The notes under the pieces: model-generated | Told to the model about the DNA's origin: nothing | The model's input: only the letters and a program-made list of their open reading frames with translations | Databases searched by the model: none | Made by a program: the position numbers and the translations under genes | In this document: positions 35,472-43,958 of the stretch, piece by piece | Position numbering within the stretch: the stretch's first letter is position 1 | How the letters are laid out: every line of letters begins with the position of its first letter | From: an uncultured bacterium | GTDB taxonomy: Bacteria > Pseudomonadota > Gammaproteobacteria > Burkholderiales > Burkholderiaceae_C | Reading direction: 5' to 3' | NCBI GenBank assembly: GCA_903928495.1 | Contig: CAIYQZ010000062.1 | Location: forward strand, 36,433 to 100,432 | Length of the DNA stretch: 64,000 bases

Positions 35472-36716
35472 ATGACCCTGCCTGCTGCCTGTTCCCTTGC
35501 CCGCCCCCGCCGGATGCTGGTCGTTGCCTTCGTTCTGTGTGCGTGTGGCAGCGTGGGAGCGCAGGCACCGGCACCGGCACCGGCGCCTGGCCCGGCACCC
35601 CTGCGCATCGGGCTGATCGGGCCCTTCACCGGCCCCTCGGCAGACTTTGGCATGCCCATGCAGAACGGCGTTCGCCTGGCTGTGGACGAAATCAACGCCG
35701 TGGGGGGCTACCTGGGCCGCCCGCTGGAACTGGTCATCAAGGACGACACGGCCAAACCCGATGTGGGGCGCAAACTGTCTGAAGAGTTGATGGCCGAGAA
35801 GGTGCTGGCCACCATTGGCTTTTGCAACACCGGCGTGGCCCAGGTGTCTCTGGAAGTGTTCCAGACCGCCAAAGTACCGCTCATCATCCCGTGTGCCACC
35901 GGTACACCACTCACCGCCCAATACCCAGGCCCGCAGAGCTACATCTTTCGCACCTCGGCCAAAGACGGCATTCAGGCACCCTTCGTGGTGGCCGACATCG
36001 TCAAGCGTGGCTGGACCAAAGTGGCGGTGTTTGCCGACACCACTGGCTACGGCGAGGCGGGCCTGAAAGACGTGGAGGCCGCGTTGGCTACCCACAACCT
36101 TAAGCCAGTGCACGTGGCCAGGTTCCCTACCGGCGTGAAAGATCTGGGCGCCGAGCTGAAGGCCGCCAAAGACTCGGGGGCCAACGTCATCGTGGGCTAC
36201 ACCGTGGGGCCGGAAAACGCGGTCATTGCCAAAGGCCGCAAGGGGTTGAAGTGGGATGTGCCCTTCGTGGGCCCGTGGACGCTGTCGTTCCCGTTCTTCA
36301 TCGACGGTGCCAAAGACGCCGCCGAAGGCGCGCTGGTGGTCCAAACCTTCATCGCCGAGCCCAGCAATGAACGCCGTGCCGCCTTTCTGGCCAACTACGC
36401 CCGCAAATACAAGGCCACCAAAATCAGTGTCCCGGTGGCTGCTGCGCAGGGCTACGACACCGCCTACCTGTTGATGCACGCCCTCTTCGGTGTGCGCGGC
36501 GGCCAGCCCGACGGTCCGGCGCTGAAAGCTGCGCTGGAAAACATCCAGCGCAACTACTACGGCGTGGTGGCCACTTACGAGAAGCCGTTCAGCGCGGCTG
36601 ACAAAGACGCCGTCACCGCCAACATGCTGTATCTGGGGCAAGTGAAAAACGGCAGCGTCACGTTTGCCTACCCCGAAGACGCCAAACGCAACCTGTTTGT
36701 GCAGCGCAAGCAGTGA
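35472..36716 (+). CDS. Branched-chain amino-acid ABC transporter substrate-binding protein
   Basis: 414 residues. An N-terminal signal peptide (LVVAFVLCACGSVGAQA) is followed by a short Ala-Pro-rich linker encoded by a GCACCG-type repeat and then a LivJ-like periplasmic binding domain: LRIGLIGPFTGPSADFG, NGVRLAVDEINAVGG, and FADTTGYGEAGLKD. It is a solute-binding protein for amino acids or related compounds, but no permease or ATPase genes are adjacent. Its stop overlaps the ATG of the following PhoD gene (TGATG), indicating coupled translation. Confidence 0.93.
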   Translation: MTLPAACSLARPRRMLVVAFVLCACGSVGAQAPAPAPAPGPAPLRIGLIGPFTGPSADFGMPMQNGVRLAVDEINAVGGYLGRPLELVIKDDTAKPDVGRKLSEELMAEKVLATIGFCNTGVAQVSLEVFQTAKVPLIIPCATGTPLTAQYPGPQSYIFRTSAKDGIQAPFVVADIVKRGWTKVAVFADTTGYGEAGLKDVEAALATHNLKPVHVARFPTGVKDLGAELKAAKDSGANVIVGYTVGPENAVIAKGRKGLKWDVPFVGPWTLSFPFFIDGAKDAAEGALVVQTFIAEPSNERRAAFLANYARKYKATKISVPVAAAQGYDTAYLLMHALFGVRGGQPDGPALKAALENIQRNYYGVVATYEKPFSAADKDAVTANMLYLGQVKNGSVTFAYPEDAKRNLFVQRKQ

Positions 36717-38341
36717 TGCAGCGCCGCCGGTTCATCCAGTCCACTGCTGGTGCGCTGTCTGCGCTGGCGGTGACGCAGGCCCTGGCAGCCATGGCCCGCC
36801 CCGTTGCCGGTGCTTCCGCCGCGACGCCTCACTGGCGGGCCGACCCGTTTGCACTGGGTGTGGCCAGCGGCGAGCCCAGGCCCGACAGCGTGCTGGTGTG
36901 GACCCGGTTGTACCCCGGCCCCGCCCGGCCTGGCCATTCGGCGACCGATGCCGAGCAGGCAAGCCATTTTCAAGAAAAAGCAGGCCTTGGCGCTTTACAG
37001 ACAACAGAAGTCAGCTATGATATTTTTGAGGATGAGGGGCTCAAGAAGCGTGTTCAACGTGGTGTGGTGACCACCCACGCCGGGCGCGGCTGGAGCGTGC
37101 ATGCCAGGGTCACAGGTCTGAAGCCGGGGCGTCATTACTGGTACCGTTTTCGCAGTGGCCATGCCATCAGTCCGGTGGGGCGCACCCGCACCGCCCCCGC
37201 ACCCGATGCGGTGGTGCAGCGCCTGCGCCTGGCCCTGGCGTCCTGCCAGCATTACGAGCAGGGTTACTACGCCGCTCACGCCCACATGGCACGCGACGAC
37301 CTGGACCTGGTGCTGTTTGTGGGTGACTACATTTACGAAAGCAGCAACCCCCAATACCGCATCCGTCCGCACACCGGCGGCGTGCCTCAGACGCTGCCCG
37401 CCTACCGGGAGCGCCATGCGCTGTACAAACTGGACGCCGATTTGCGTGCCAGCCACGCAGCCCATCCCTGGATCTGCACCTGGGACGACCACGAGGTAGA
37501 CAACGACTACGCCGGTGACCAGTCCTCCAAGTACCTGGACCCGGTGCGGTTTCTCGCCCGCCGCGCGGCTGCCTACCAGGCCTATTTCGAACACATGCCC
37601 GTCATGCCCGGTGGGCCTGACACCTGGGGCGGCTCACATCAACGCATCCACCAGCACTGGGCGTGGGGCCAGTTGGCTGACCTCTGGACGCTGGATTGCC
37701 GCCAGTACCGCACAGCGCAGCCATGCCGAGACCCATTGAAAGGGGGCGGTCGCGTGGTGCTCAACTGTGCCGAGCGCGACGACCCGAACCGCACCATGCT
37801 GGGCCACGCCCAGGAGCAGTGGCTGACCCAGGGGCTCGCCGACTCCCGCCGCCACTGGCGTCTGCTGGGCCAGAGCACACAGCTCAGCTCCACCGGCATC
37901 GACACCCCCTTGGGCCGCACCATCTACACCGATGGGTGGGATGGCTACTCGGCAGCGCGCGCCCGCTTGCTGCAGTCAGTGGCCGACATGCGGCAGACCA
38001 ATGTGGTGATGCTGGGGGGCGATGTGCACCAGAACGTGGCCGCCCAATTGCGTGTGGTGCCCAACGACCCGGCTTCACCCGTGGTGGCCAGTGAGTTTGT
38101 GAGCACATCCATCACCACACGTGGCATGGGTGAAGGTGCACTGGCACGCATCCGGTCCAGCAACCCTGACATCGCCCACGCCCGCAGTGACGAGCGCGGA
38201 TACACCCGCCTGGAGGTGACGCCCCAAAGCGCCACGGCCACTTTTTTGACCACGCCGTTCCCGGCCCAGGCCGGTGCTTCGCTGGAGGTGCAGGCGGTGT
38301 ATGCCGTGGACACCGGGCACGCGGGCGTCCATGCACCGTGA
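36716..38341 (+). CDS. PhoD-type alkaline phosphatase/phosphodiesterase, Tat-exported
   Basis: 541 residues from ATG 36716. The N-terminus MQRRRFIQSTAGALSALAVT is a twin-arginine signal. The PhoD family order follows: FALGVASGEPRPDSVLVWTR, VQRGVVTTH, LVLFVGDYIYE, WDDHEVDNDYAGD, LLGQSTQ and VMLGGDVHQN, the residues that hold the Ca/Fe centre. It hydrolyses phosphate mono- or diesters outside the cytoplasm. It overlaps the amino-acid binding protein stop codon by one base. Residues ~83-105 are an unusual insertion whose DNA (36980-37036) resembles the dispersed repeat seen elsewhere in the window. Confidence 0.93.
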   Translation: MQRRRFIQSTAGALSALAVTQALAAMARPVAGASAATPHWRADPFALGVASGEPRPDSVLVWTRLYPGPARPGHSATDAEQASHFQEKAGLGALQTTEVSYDIFEDEGLKKRVQRGVVTTHAGRGWSVHARVTGLKPGRHYWYRFRSGHAISPVGRTRTAPAPDAVVQRLRLALASCQHYEQGYYAAHAHMARDDLDLVLFVGDYIYESSNPQYRIRPHTGGVPQTLPAYRERHALYKLDADLRASHAAHPWICTWDDHEVDNDYAGDQSSKYLDPVRFLARRAAAYQAYFEHMPVMPGGPDTWGGSHQRIHQHWAWGQLADLWTLDCRQYRTAQPCRDPLKGGGRVVLNCAERDDPNRTMLGHAQEQWLTQGLADSRRHWRLLGQSTQLSSTGIDTPLGRTIYTDGWDGYSAARARLLQSVADMRQTNVVMLGGDVHQNVAAQLRVVPNDPASPVVASEFVSTSITTRGMGEGALARIRSSNPDIAHARSDERGYTRLEVTPQSATATFLTTPFPAQAGASLEVQAVYAVDTGHAGVHAP

Positions 38342-38366
38342 TGTGCGGGCCTATTGCCCGCCACCA

Positions 38367-38383
38367 CGTTTGTCCGACAAACG
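38367..38383. promoter_or_regulatory. Candidate TetR operator palindrome
   Basis: CGTTTGTC-C-GACAAACG, a perfect 17-base palindrome with a central base, about 95 bases upstream of the TetR-family start. TetR regulators commonly bind such sites near their own promoter; direct evidence is lacking. Just before it is a GCGGGC-CTATT-GCCCGC hairpin (38345-38361) after the PhoD stop. Confidence 0.5.
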
Positions 38384-38475
38384 CAACATCCTTTTTTGAA
38401 CTGTCGGGTTTTTCTATGACCTGTTCGTAGGTTTTTTTGCCTTGTGGTTCAATGCGCTTTGTTCAAAAAAAGTGC

Positions 38476-39129
38476 ATGCACACCGCCATGGTCACCACCG
38501 TCTCTGCCATCACACCTGCTGCCCCTCCCAAAAAGGCCAGTTTTCGCGAAAAAATGCACCAGGCGCGTGAGGATGCCATCGTGTCTGCCGTGAACCGCCT
38601 GCTGGCGGAAAAAGGGTTCGAGGGGATGACCGTGGACGAGGTCGCTGCCGAGGTCGGTGTGGCCAAAGCCAGCCTGTACAAACACTTTCCCAGCAAAGAG
38701 CACCTTGCGGCGGCGGCCATGGTGCGCATCCTGCAGCGCACCCTGGAACACATGGCCACTTTGCCAGGCACCTTGCCTGCGCACGAGAAGCTGAAAAGTG
38801 TGGTCCGTTGGGCGATGCAGGTGCATCTGGCCGGCGAGATGCCCCTGCTGCCCACCGAAAACTCAACCTTGCGGGCCACTCTGATGGCTCACCCTGCATA
38901 CCTGGACGCCTTGGTGGAAGTGAGCGATGGCCTGGGTGCCTGGATTGGCGAGGCACAGGCCAGCGGCGCGCTGAACCCGTCGACGCCTGCCATTGTGGTG
39001 CTGTACACGCTGTTTGCGCGTGCGTGTGACCCTGTGCTGGGTTTCATGAAGGCTGCGGGACAGCACAGCACGGACGAGATGGTGGAACTGGTGCTCGCGA
39101 CCTGCTTCAACGGACTGAACGCTCGCTGA
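38476..39129 (+). CDS. TetR/AcrR family transcriptional regulator
   Basis: 217 residues from ATG 38476 (ATG 38491 also possible). The TetR helix-turn-helix is seen at REDAIVSAVNRLLAEKGFEG, followed by MTVDEVAAEVGVAKASLYKHF. The C-terminal half is helical and unassigned; no ligand can be inferred. Autoregulation is suggested by the palindrome at 38367-38383. Confidence 0.9.
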   Translation: MHTAMVTTVSAITPAAPPKKASFREKMHQAREDAIVSAVNRLLAEKGFEGMTVDEVAAEVGVAKASLYKHFPSKEHLAAAAMVRILQRTLEHMATLPGTLPAHEKLKSVVRWAMQVHLAGEMPLLPTENSTLRATLMAHPAYLDALVEVSDGLGAWIGEAQASGALNPSTPAIVVLYTLFARACDPVLGFMKAAGQHSTDEMVELVLATCFNGLNAR

Positions 39130-39141
39130 ACGCCCAGCGCA

Positions 39142-40398
39142 TCAGCGCTGGTTCGGTGCAAGGCCCGACCACAGCTCATCGAGGTCGGGGAATTTCCACT
39201 TCTCGGGGTCTTCCCGGCCCAGAATCTTCACCCGGCATTGGGGTGCAGACAGATCCAGAATCTCTGGCGTGACGCGCTGTGCCGAGCGGGTCGAGAAAAA
39301 CACCTTCACAACAGGCTTGAGCAACGAGCCCTGCGTCTGGTCCGTGACGACGGCCAGCTTGTTGTTGTCCAGCAGCACAAGGGAACCTGTGGGGTAAATC
39401 CCCAGGCTGCTCACAAACGCCTGGAAAATCTTGGGGTCGAAGTGTCCATTTGCCCATGAAGCCATCTGCTTCAGCGATTGCGCTGGGTCCCAGCCCGCTT
39501 TGTAGGGCCGGTTGCTGGTGATGGCATCGTAGACATCGCACACCGCCCCCATTTTGGCGAGGCGGCTGATCTGGGCGTCCACCAGTCGGTGCGGGTAACC
39601 CGTGCCGTTGGTTTTTTCGTGGTGGTGCAGACACACGTCAATGGCTGCGGGGTCGGTGGTGCCGCTCTCTTGCAGGATGCGCACGCCTTCTTCGGGGTGG
39701 CGTTTGACCAGGTCAAACTCTTCGTCTGTCAATTTGCCTGGCTTGTTGAGCACGTCCAGTGGAATGGACATTTTTCCGATGTCGTGCAGCAACCCGGCAA
39801 ACCCGGCGGCCCGGGTTTCAGCATCGTTCATGCCCATTTGTTTGGCCAGGGCCACCATCAGGGCGCACACCGCGACGGAGTGCATGTACGAGTAGTCGTC
39901 GGCCGTTTTCAGCCGCGCAAGGCTGATCAGCGCACCGCCGTTGCGGGTCACGGAGTCGGTGATTTCTTCCACCACCTGTCGCGCCACCACGGTGTCCACT
40001 GCACGGCCCATGCGCGCTTCCTGGAACATGGACGTGACGGCCCCCGTGGCCTGGCGGCAAATGGCAGCCGCGCGCGCAAACTCTTTGCTGGAAGCCACCT
40101 TTTCCTGCGGCAGGGACACCGGCCGGTCGTACATGACCGCTTGCTCAATGGCCTCTGCCGTGGCGGCTTCTTCGACTTGTTCAGGCTCCTGCGTCTGTGG
40201 CGCTTCGACGGGCACGTCCAGCCCCTTGCCGGTGTCAATGATCACTTCGCGCACAGCGCTGGCGACGATTTTCTGCAAGTCCTTGGGGTCGGTGATGACG
40301 AATTGACCACGCCAGAACGGATGGTCCATCCAGGAGCCGCAGAACTCCTTGATGTGCATGCCCAGCTGGACATCTTCAACCCGTATTTTTTTCAGCAT
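39142..40398 (-). CDS. HD-GYP phosphodiesterase with N-terminal DUF3391
   Basis: 418 residues from ATG 40398. The first ~125 residues are DUF3391 (IRVEDVQLGMHIKEF, then FWRGQFVITD), the usual partner of HD-GYP. The HD-GYP domain has FAGLLHDIGKMSIPLDVL and LHHHEKTNGTGYPHRL and DVYDAITSNRPYK, all key residues intact, so cyclic-di-GMP hydrolysis is likely. Convergent with the TetR gene (12-base gap). It lies just downstream of the universal stress protein gene on the same strand. Confidence 0.93.
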   Translation of the reverse strand: MLKKIRVEDVQLGMHIKEFCGSWMDHPFWRGQFVITDPKDLQKIVASAVREVIIDTGKGLDVPVEAPQTQEPEQVEEAATAEAIEQAVMYDRPVSLPQEKVASSKEFARAAAICRQATGAVTSMFQEARMGRAVDTVVARQVVEEITDSVTRNGGALISLARLKTADDYSYMHSVAVCALMVALAKQMGMNDAETRAAGFAGLLHDIGKMSIPLDVLNKPGKLTDEEFDLVKRHPEEGVRILQESGTTDPAAIDVCLHHHEKTNGTGYPHRLVDAQISRLAKMGAVCDVYDAITSNRPYKAGWDPAQSLKQMASWANGHFDPKIFQAFVSSLGIYPTGSLVLLDNNKLAVVTDQTQGSLLKPVVKVFFSTRSAQRVTPEILDLSAPQCRVKILGREDPEKWKFPDLDELWSGLAPNQR

Positions 40399-40429
40399 GG
40401 CGTGGGCAGCAAATGGCGCAAACAGGCGG

Positions 40430-40852
40430 TCAGCGTACCAGCAATACAGGCACTGAACAGTGGGCCAGCACTTGTGTCGCAACGGAGCCCATCACGAGGT
40501 TGCCCAGCGCGCTGTGGCCGTGCGAACCCATCATCACGAGATCGAAATCGCCTTCTGACGCCGCTTTGGCGATCAGCTCGCCGGGCTGGCCCACTTTGTA
40601 GGTGACCTGAGGCGTGATGCCATGGCGAGCCAGAAACTTCACCACGGGCGCAGCGATCTTGGCCGTTTCATCCTCGTAATAGCTTTTGGCCACTTCCGCT
40701 CCCACCGCTGCGCGGGCGCGCGGTGGCAGCGCCCCAATGGCCGTGAATGCAGTGAATGCGTTGTGCGGCCCGAACAACTCGGGGTGTGTGGTGAGGTAGG
40801 CCAGCATTTTTTTGGTGAATTTGCTGCCATCTACCGCAAGCAGGATTTTCAT
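40430..40852 (-). CDS. Universal stress protein (UspA family)
   Basis: 140 residues from ATG 40852. Begins MKILLAVDGSKFTKKMLAYL and ends with the nucleotide-binding motif DLVMMGSHGHSALGNLVMGS and a final strand VPVLLVR, as in ATP-binding Usp proteins (G-2x-G-9x-G-S/T). It binds ATP and supports stress survival in other bacteria. It lies 31 bases before the HD-GYP gene. Confidence 0.95.
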   Translation of the reverse strand: MKILLAVDGSKFTKKMLAYLTTHPELFGPHNAFTAFTAIGALPPRARAAVGAEVAKSYYEDETAKIAAPVVKFLARHGITPQVTYKVGQPGELIAKAASEGDFDLVMMGSHGHSALGNLVMGSVATQVLAHCSVPVLLVR

Positions 40853-41049
40853 GTGGGCTCTCCGGAAATGCGCGCGACGTTTGAGTGTAAGCCGACAGGT
40901 GCAGCCCTGCGACCGCAAAGCCCTGTGGGCTTTCACAGACCACCCCCCTTTCACAAGGGTTTTATGCTGCACTGCACAAAAATCAGGGAAAACCCTTATA
41001 TTAGAGACAGGGTCCACAAGACCCAGAGTCCATTCATCGGAGGTCCACC

Positions 41050-41433
41050 ATGTCCATGCCCATTGTCAGTCCCCCTGCATACCCCTCTCAGCCTGTGGTC
41101 GCCAGGGCGGGTGCAGAAACGGCTTCGCCCGACGTGTTGCCATCGGCATCCACCGGTATGGGCCGAGACATGGTGAGGGGCTTCGCTCTGTCCATCATGG
41201 CTGCGGTGCTGGCTGGCCTGGTGTTGCTCACAGACCGGTTGCTGCTGGAGCGCACCGGAGTGGGGGATGTGTTGGCCTGGCTGGTGCTCTGGTCAGTCCT
41301 GTTGGCAGCGCTGCTGGTGCTGTCGCGGGTGTCTGTGCGACTGTCACAGGCGACTCTGGCATGGCTCGACCAGTTTGCATTCGACCGGGCCAGGTCGCGT
41401 TCCCGTGCACGTCACGGTGAAGCGACGCCCTGA
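41050..41433 (+). CDS. Small two-helix membrane protein of unknown function
   Basis: 127 residues; a GGAGG ribosome site precedes the ATG. A Pro/Ser-rich N-terminus (~40 residues) leads to two hydrophobic helices (MVRGFALSIMAAVLAGLVLL and WLVLWSVLLAALLVLSRV) and an Arg-rich C-terminus (RARSRSRARHG). No family recognised. It is divergent from the universal stress protein gene. Confidence 0.65.
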   Translation: MSMPIVSPPAYPSQPVVARAGAETASPDVLPSASTGMGRDMVRGFALSIMAAVLAGLVLLTDRLLLERTGVGDVLAWLVLWSVLLAALLVLSRVSVRLSQATLAWLDQFAFDRARSRSRARHGEATP

Positions 41434-41450
41434 ACCAGGCACACACACGC

Positions 41451-41480
41451 ACAAAAAAAAGCCACCGGTTGGGTGGCTTC
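41451..41480 (-). terminator. Rho-independent terminator of pckG
   Basis: Read on the minus strand: AAGCCACCC-AACC-GGTGGC followed by eight T residues. It lies 57 bases beyond the pckG stop. The A/T run on the opposite side is weaker, so it serves mainly the minus strand, but it could also limit read-through from the small membrane protein gene. Confidence 0.88.
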
Positions 41481-41536
41481 CTGTGATCCCCTGAGAGGCA
41501 GTGGTTGACTGCGCACCGGGGGAGTTTCTCCTCGGA

Positions 41537-43414
41537 TCAGGCATTCAGGCGGTCTTGGATGCGCGCCTTGGTCTCCTCGAGTGCCTTCGGAAGGTGGTAA
41601 GCGAGTTGGGCAAACAATTCGTCGTGCAAGGCCAGTTCCTGCGTCCAGGCGGCTTTGTCGATGCTGGTCACGGTGTTGAACTGCTCTTGCGTGAAGTTCA
41701 GGCCATTCCAGGTGATTTCGCCGTAGGTGGGGCTGGTGCCGAAGATGTTCTGGGTGCCTGTGGCCTGGCCTTCCAGGCGGTCGATCATCCACTTCAGCAC
41801 GCGCATGTTTTCGCCGTAGCCGGGCCACACAAACTTGCCGTTGTCGCCCTTGCGGAACCAGTTCACGCAGAACACGCCGGGCAGCTTCGCGTTGGCGGCT
41901 TCCAGTTTGGTGCCCATGTCCAGCCAGTGCTGGAAATAGTCGCTCATGTTGTAGCCGGCGAAGGGCAGCATGGCAAACGGGTCGCGGCGCACCACACCTT
42001 GTGCGCCAAAGGCGGCAGCGGTGGTCTCGGAGCCCATGGTGGCGGCCATGTACACGCCTTCGGTCCAGCTTTGGGCTTGGGTGACCAGGGGCACGGTGGT
42101 GGAGCGGCGGCCACCAAAGATGAACGCGTCAATGGGCACACCGGCGGGGTCGTTCCACGCGCTGTCCAGCGCGGGGTTGTTGGTCGCGGCCACGGTGAAA
42201 CGCGAGTTGGGGTGTGCAGCCTTGGCACCGGTTTCCTTGGCAATGGCGGGCGTCCAGTCTTTGCCTTGCCAGTCGATCAGGTGCTCAGGCACGCTGCCGG
42301 TGTCGTGCTCCATGCCTTCCCACCACACGTCGCCGTCGTCAGTGAGGGCCACGTTGGTGAAGATCACGTCTTTGTCCAGGCTGCGCATGCAGTTGGGGTT
42401 GGTCAGCATGTTGGTACCGGGCGCCACGCCGAAATAACCCGCTTCTGGGTTGATGGCGTAAAGGCGGGTCTGGCCGTCAGCATCCACGCGGGGCTTGATC
42501 CAGGCAATGTCGTCGCCGATGGTGGTGACTTTCCAGCCGTCGAAACCGGCTGGGGGCACCAGCATGGAGAAGTTGGTCTTGCCGCAAGCGCTGGGGAAGG
42601 CCGCTGCCACGTGGTACTTCTTGCCTTGGGGATTGGTCACACCCAGAATCAGCATGTGCTCGGCCAGCCAGCCCTGGTCGCGGCCCATGTTGGATGCAAT
42701 GCGCAGCGCAAAGCACTTTTTGCCCAACAGTGCGTTGCCGCCGTAGCCCGAGCCGTAGCTCCAGATTTCGCGGGTTTCGGGGTAGTGGACGATGTATTTG
42801 GTCTTGGGGTTGCAAGGCCAGGCCACGTCTTTCTGGCCGGCTTCCAGCGGCGCGCCCACGGTGTGCATGCAGGGCACAAACTCGCCGTCGACACCCAGCA
42901 CGTCGTACACGGCCTTGCCGATGCGGGTCATGATCTTCATGTTGACGGCCACATAGGCGCTGTCAGACAGTTCGATGCCGATGTGCGCAATGGGTGAACC
43001 CAGTGGGCCCATGCTGAACGGCACCACGTACATGGTGCGGCCTTTCATGCAGCCGTCGAACAGGGGCTGCAGGGTGGTGCGCATCTCGGCGGGCGCCATC
43101 CAGTTGTTGGTGGGGCCAGCGTTTTCTTTCTTTTCAGAGCAGATGTACGTGCGGTCTTCCACTCGGGCCACGTCCGACGGGTCGGAGCAGGCCAGGAACG
43201 AGTTGGCGCGTTTGGCGGGGTTCAGACGTTTGAGCGTGCCGCTGGCGACCATTTGCTCGCACAGGGCGTCGTACTCGGCCTGCGAGCCGTCGCACCAGTG
43301 GATGGCGGCGGGCTTGCACAGTGCCACCATGTCGGCCACCCAGGCCACCAGTTTGGCGTTTTTGACGAAAGAGGGTGTGTTCAGGTTCAGGCCCTGCATC
43401 ACGGGGGAATTCAT
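41537..43414 (-). CDS. pckG: Phosphoenolpyruvate carboxykinase (GTP)
   Basis: 625 residues from ATG 43414. This cytosolic enzyme converts oxaloacetate and GTP to phosphoenolpyruvate, the entry to gluconeogenesis. Seen: [20 protein letters not shown], the kinase-1a P-loop [13 protein letters not shown] with the catalytic Cys, [32 protein letters not shown], and the Asn/Phe-rich GTP pocket. Length matches the family. Expression is likely governed from the 326-base upstream region. Confidence 0.98.
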   Translation of the reverse strand: MNSPVMQGLNLNTPSFVKNAKLVAWVADMVALCKPAAIHWCDGSQAEYDALCEQMVASGTLKRLNPAKRANSFLACSDPSDVARVEDRTYICSEKKENAGPTNNWMAPAEMRTTLQPLFDGCMKGRTMYVVPFSMGPLGSPIAHIGIELSDSAYVAVNMKIMTRIGKAVYDVLGVDGEFVPCMHTVGAPLEAGQKDVAWPCNPKTKYIVHYPETREIWSYGSGYGGNALLGKKCFALRIASNMGRDQGWLAEHMLILGVTNPQGKKYHVAAAFPSACGKTNFSMLVPPAGFDGWKVTTIGDDIAWIKPRVDADGQTRLYAINPEAGYFGVAPGTNMLTNPNCMRSLDKDVIFTNVALTDDGDVWWEGMEHDTGSVPEHLIDWQGKDWTPAIAKETGAKAAHPNSRFTVAATNNPALDSAWNDPAGVPIDAFIFGGRRSTTVPLVTQAQSWTEGVYMAATMGSETTAAAFGAQGVVRRDPFAMLPFAGYNMSDYFQHWLDMGTKLEAANAKLPGVFCVNWFRKGDNGKFVWPGYGENMRVLKWMIDRLEGQATGTQNIFGTSPTYGEITWNGLNFTQEQFNTVTSIDKAAWTQELALHDELFAQLAYHLPKALEETKARIQDRLNA

Positions 43415-43661
43415 ACGACAGCTCCAGGACAAATGAGGAATGGCTTCCCGGTCGGCGCCCGGAGGCTGCGGAGCTGTGAGCTGGGTGCAGAGTCGGCCAG
43501 GTGGTGGTGGGTAAAGCCCGCCGCCTGGCACCGCGTGTCGGCCAAGGGACGCTATTTTAAAAAGTTGGCAGAGTCAGTTACGGCCAAGTTACATGCAAGA
43601 AATGCATAGGATGATGCACGTTGCCCAGCTTGCGTGTTGGCGTTGATACTCAAAAAGAGAG

Positions 43662-43675
43662 TGAACAAGTGTTCA
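43662..43675. promoter_or_regulatory. Palindrome upstream of pckG
   Basis: TGAACA-AG-TGTTCA, perfect arms. The shape is like sites bound by TetR- or GntR-type regulators. The distance to pckG is about 250 bases, so assignment to pckG is tentative. Confidence 0.35.
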
Positions 43676-43693
43676 TTCACAAGCGACAGACGC

Positions 43694-43718
43694 AAAAAAG
43701 CCGGTAAAAACCGGCTTT
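43694..43718 (-). terminator. Rho-independent terminator after the 47-residue membrane protein gene
   Basis: Minus strand: AAAGCCGGT-TTTT-ACCGGCTTTTTT, a clean stem with a T-tail, 22 bases after the stop codon at 43741. Confidence 0.88.
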
Positions 43719-43740
43719 GGGCGACAGGGGTTGCCTGCGT

Positions 43741-43884
43741 TCAGGCCATGAACACCGCAATGAAGGCCAGCAGGAAAATCAGCACCGCGCCTGCCACAGG
43801 CAACACCACAGGCATGTGGTGAACGATGGACTCCACCACGTCCTGTTCGGCATGGGGCTGGGTGTTGTCGGGGGCGTGTGCCAT
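43741..43884 (-). CDS. 47-residue single-pass membrane protein
   Basis: A short gene starting at ATG 43884 behind an AGGAGAT ribosome site. The product has a His/Asp/Glu-rich N-terminus (HAPDNTQPHAEQDVVE), then one hydrophobic helix (LPVAGAVLIFLLAFIAVFM) ending the protein. It has its own terminator. Similar short proteins recur in related bacteria; function is unknown. It lies downstream of ilvA on the same strand (74-base gap). Confidence 0.65.
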   Translation of the reverse strand: MAHAPDNTQPHAEQDVVESIVHHMPVVLPVAGAVLIFLLAFIAVFMA

Positions 43885-43958
43885 CAAGATCTCCTGGACG
43901 GTGGGTTGTGTTTTGATAAATGTCAATTCTAGGGGAAAGCCGCCCCGAACGACAGGTA

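Larger units (their letters stand above)
43415..43740. other. pckG upstream region, no gene
   Basis: 326 bases without a convincing gene. It holds the terminator of the neighbouring small gene (43694-43718), a 14-base palindrome (43662-43675) and, nearer to pckG, an AT-rich stretch (TTTTAAAAAG around 43555) that probably belongs to the promoter. Confidence 0.6.

Noticed and set aside
35564..35600. GCACCG repeat as a regulatory or mobile repeat
   Set aside because: It merely encodes the Ala-Pro linker of the binding protein.
41501..42997. 498-codon frame on the plus strand opposite pckG
   Set aside because: Shadow frame of pckG; no ribosome site or domain.
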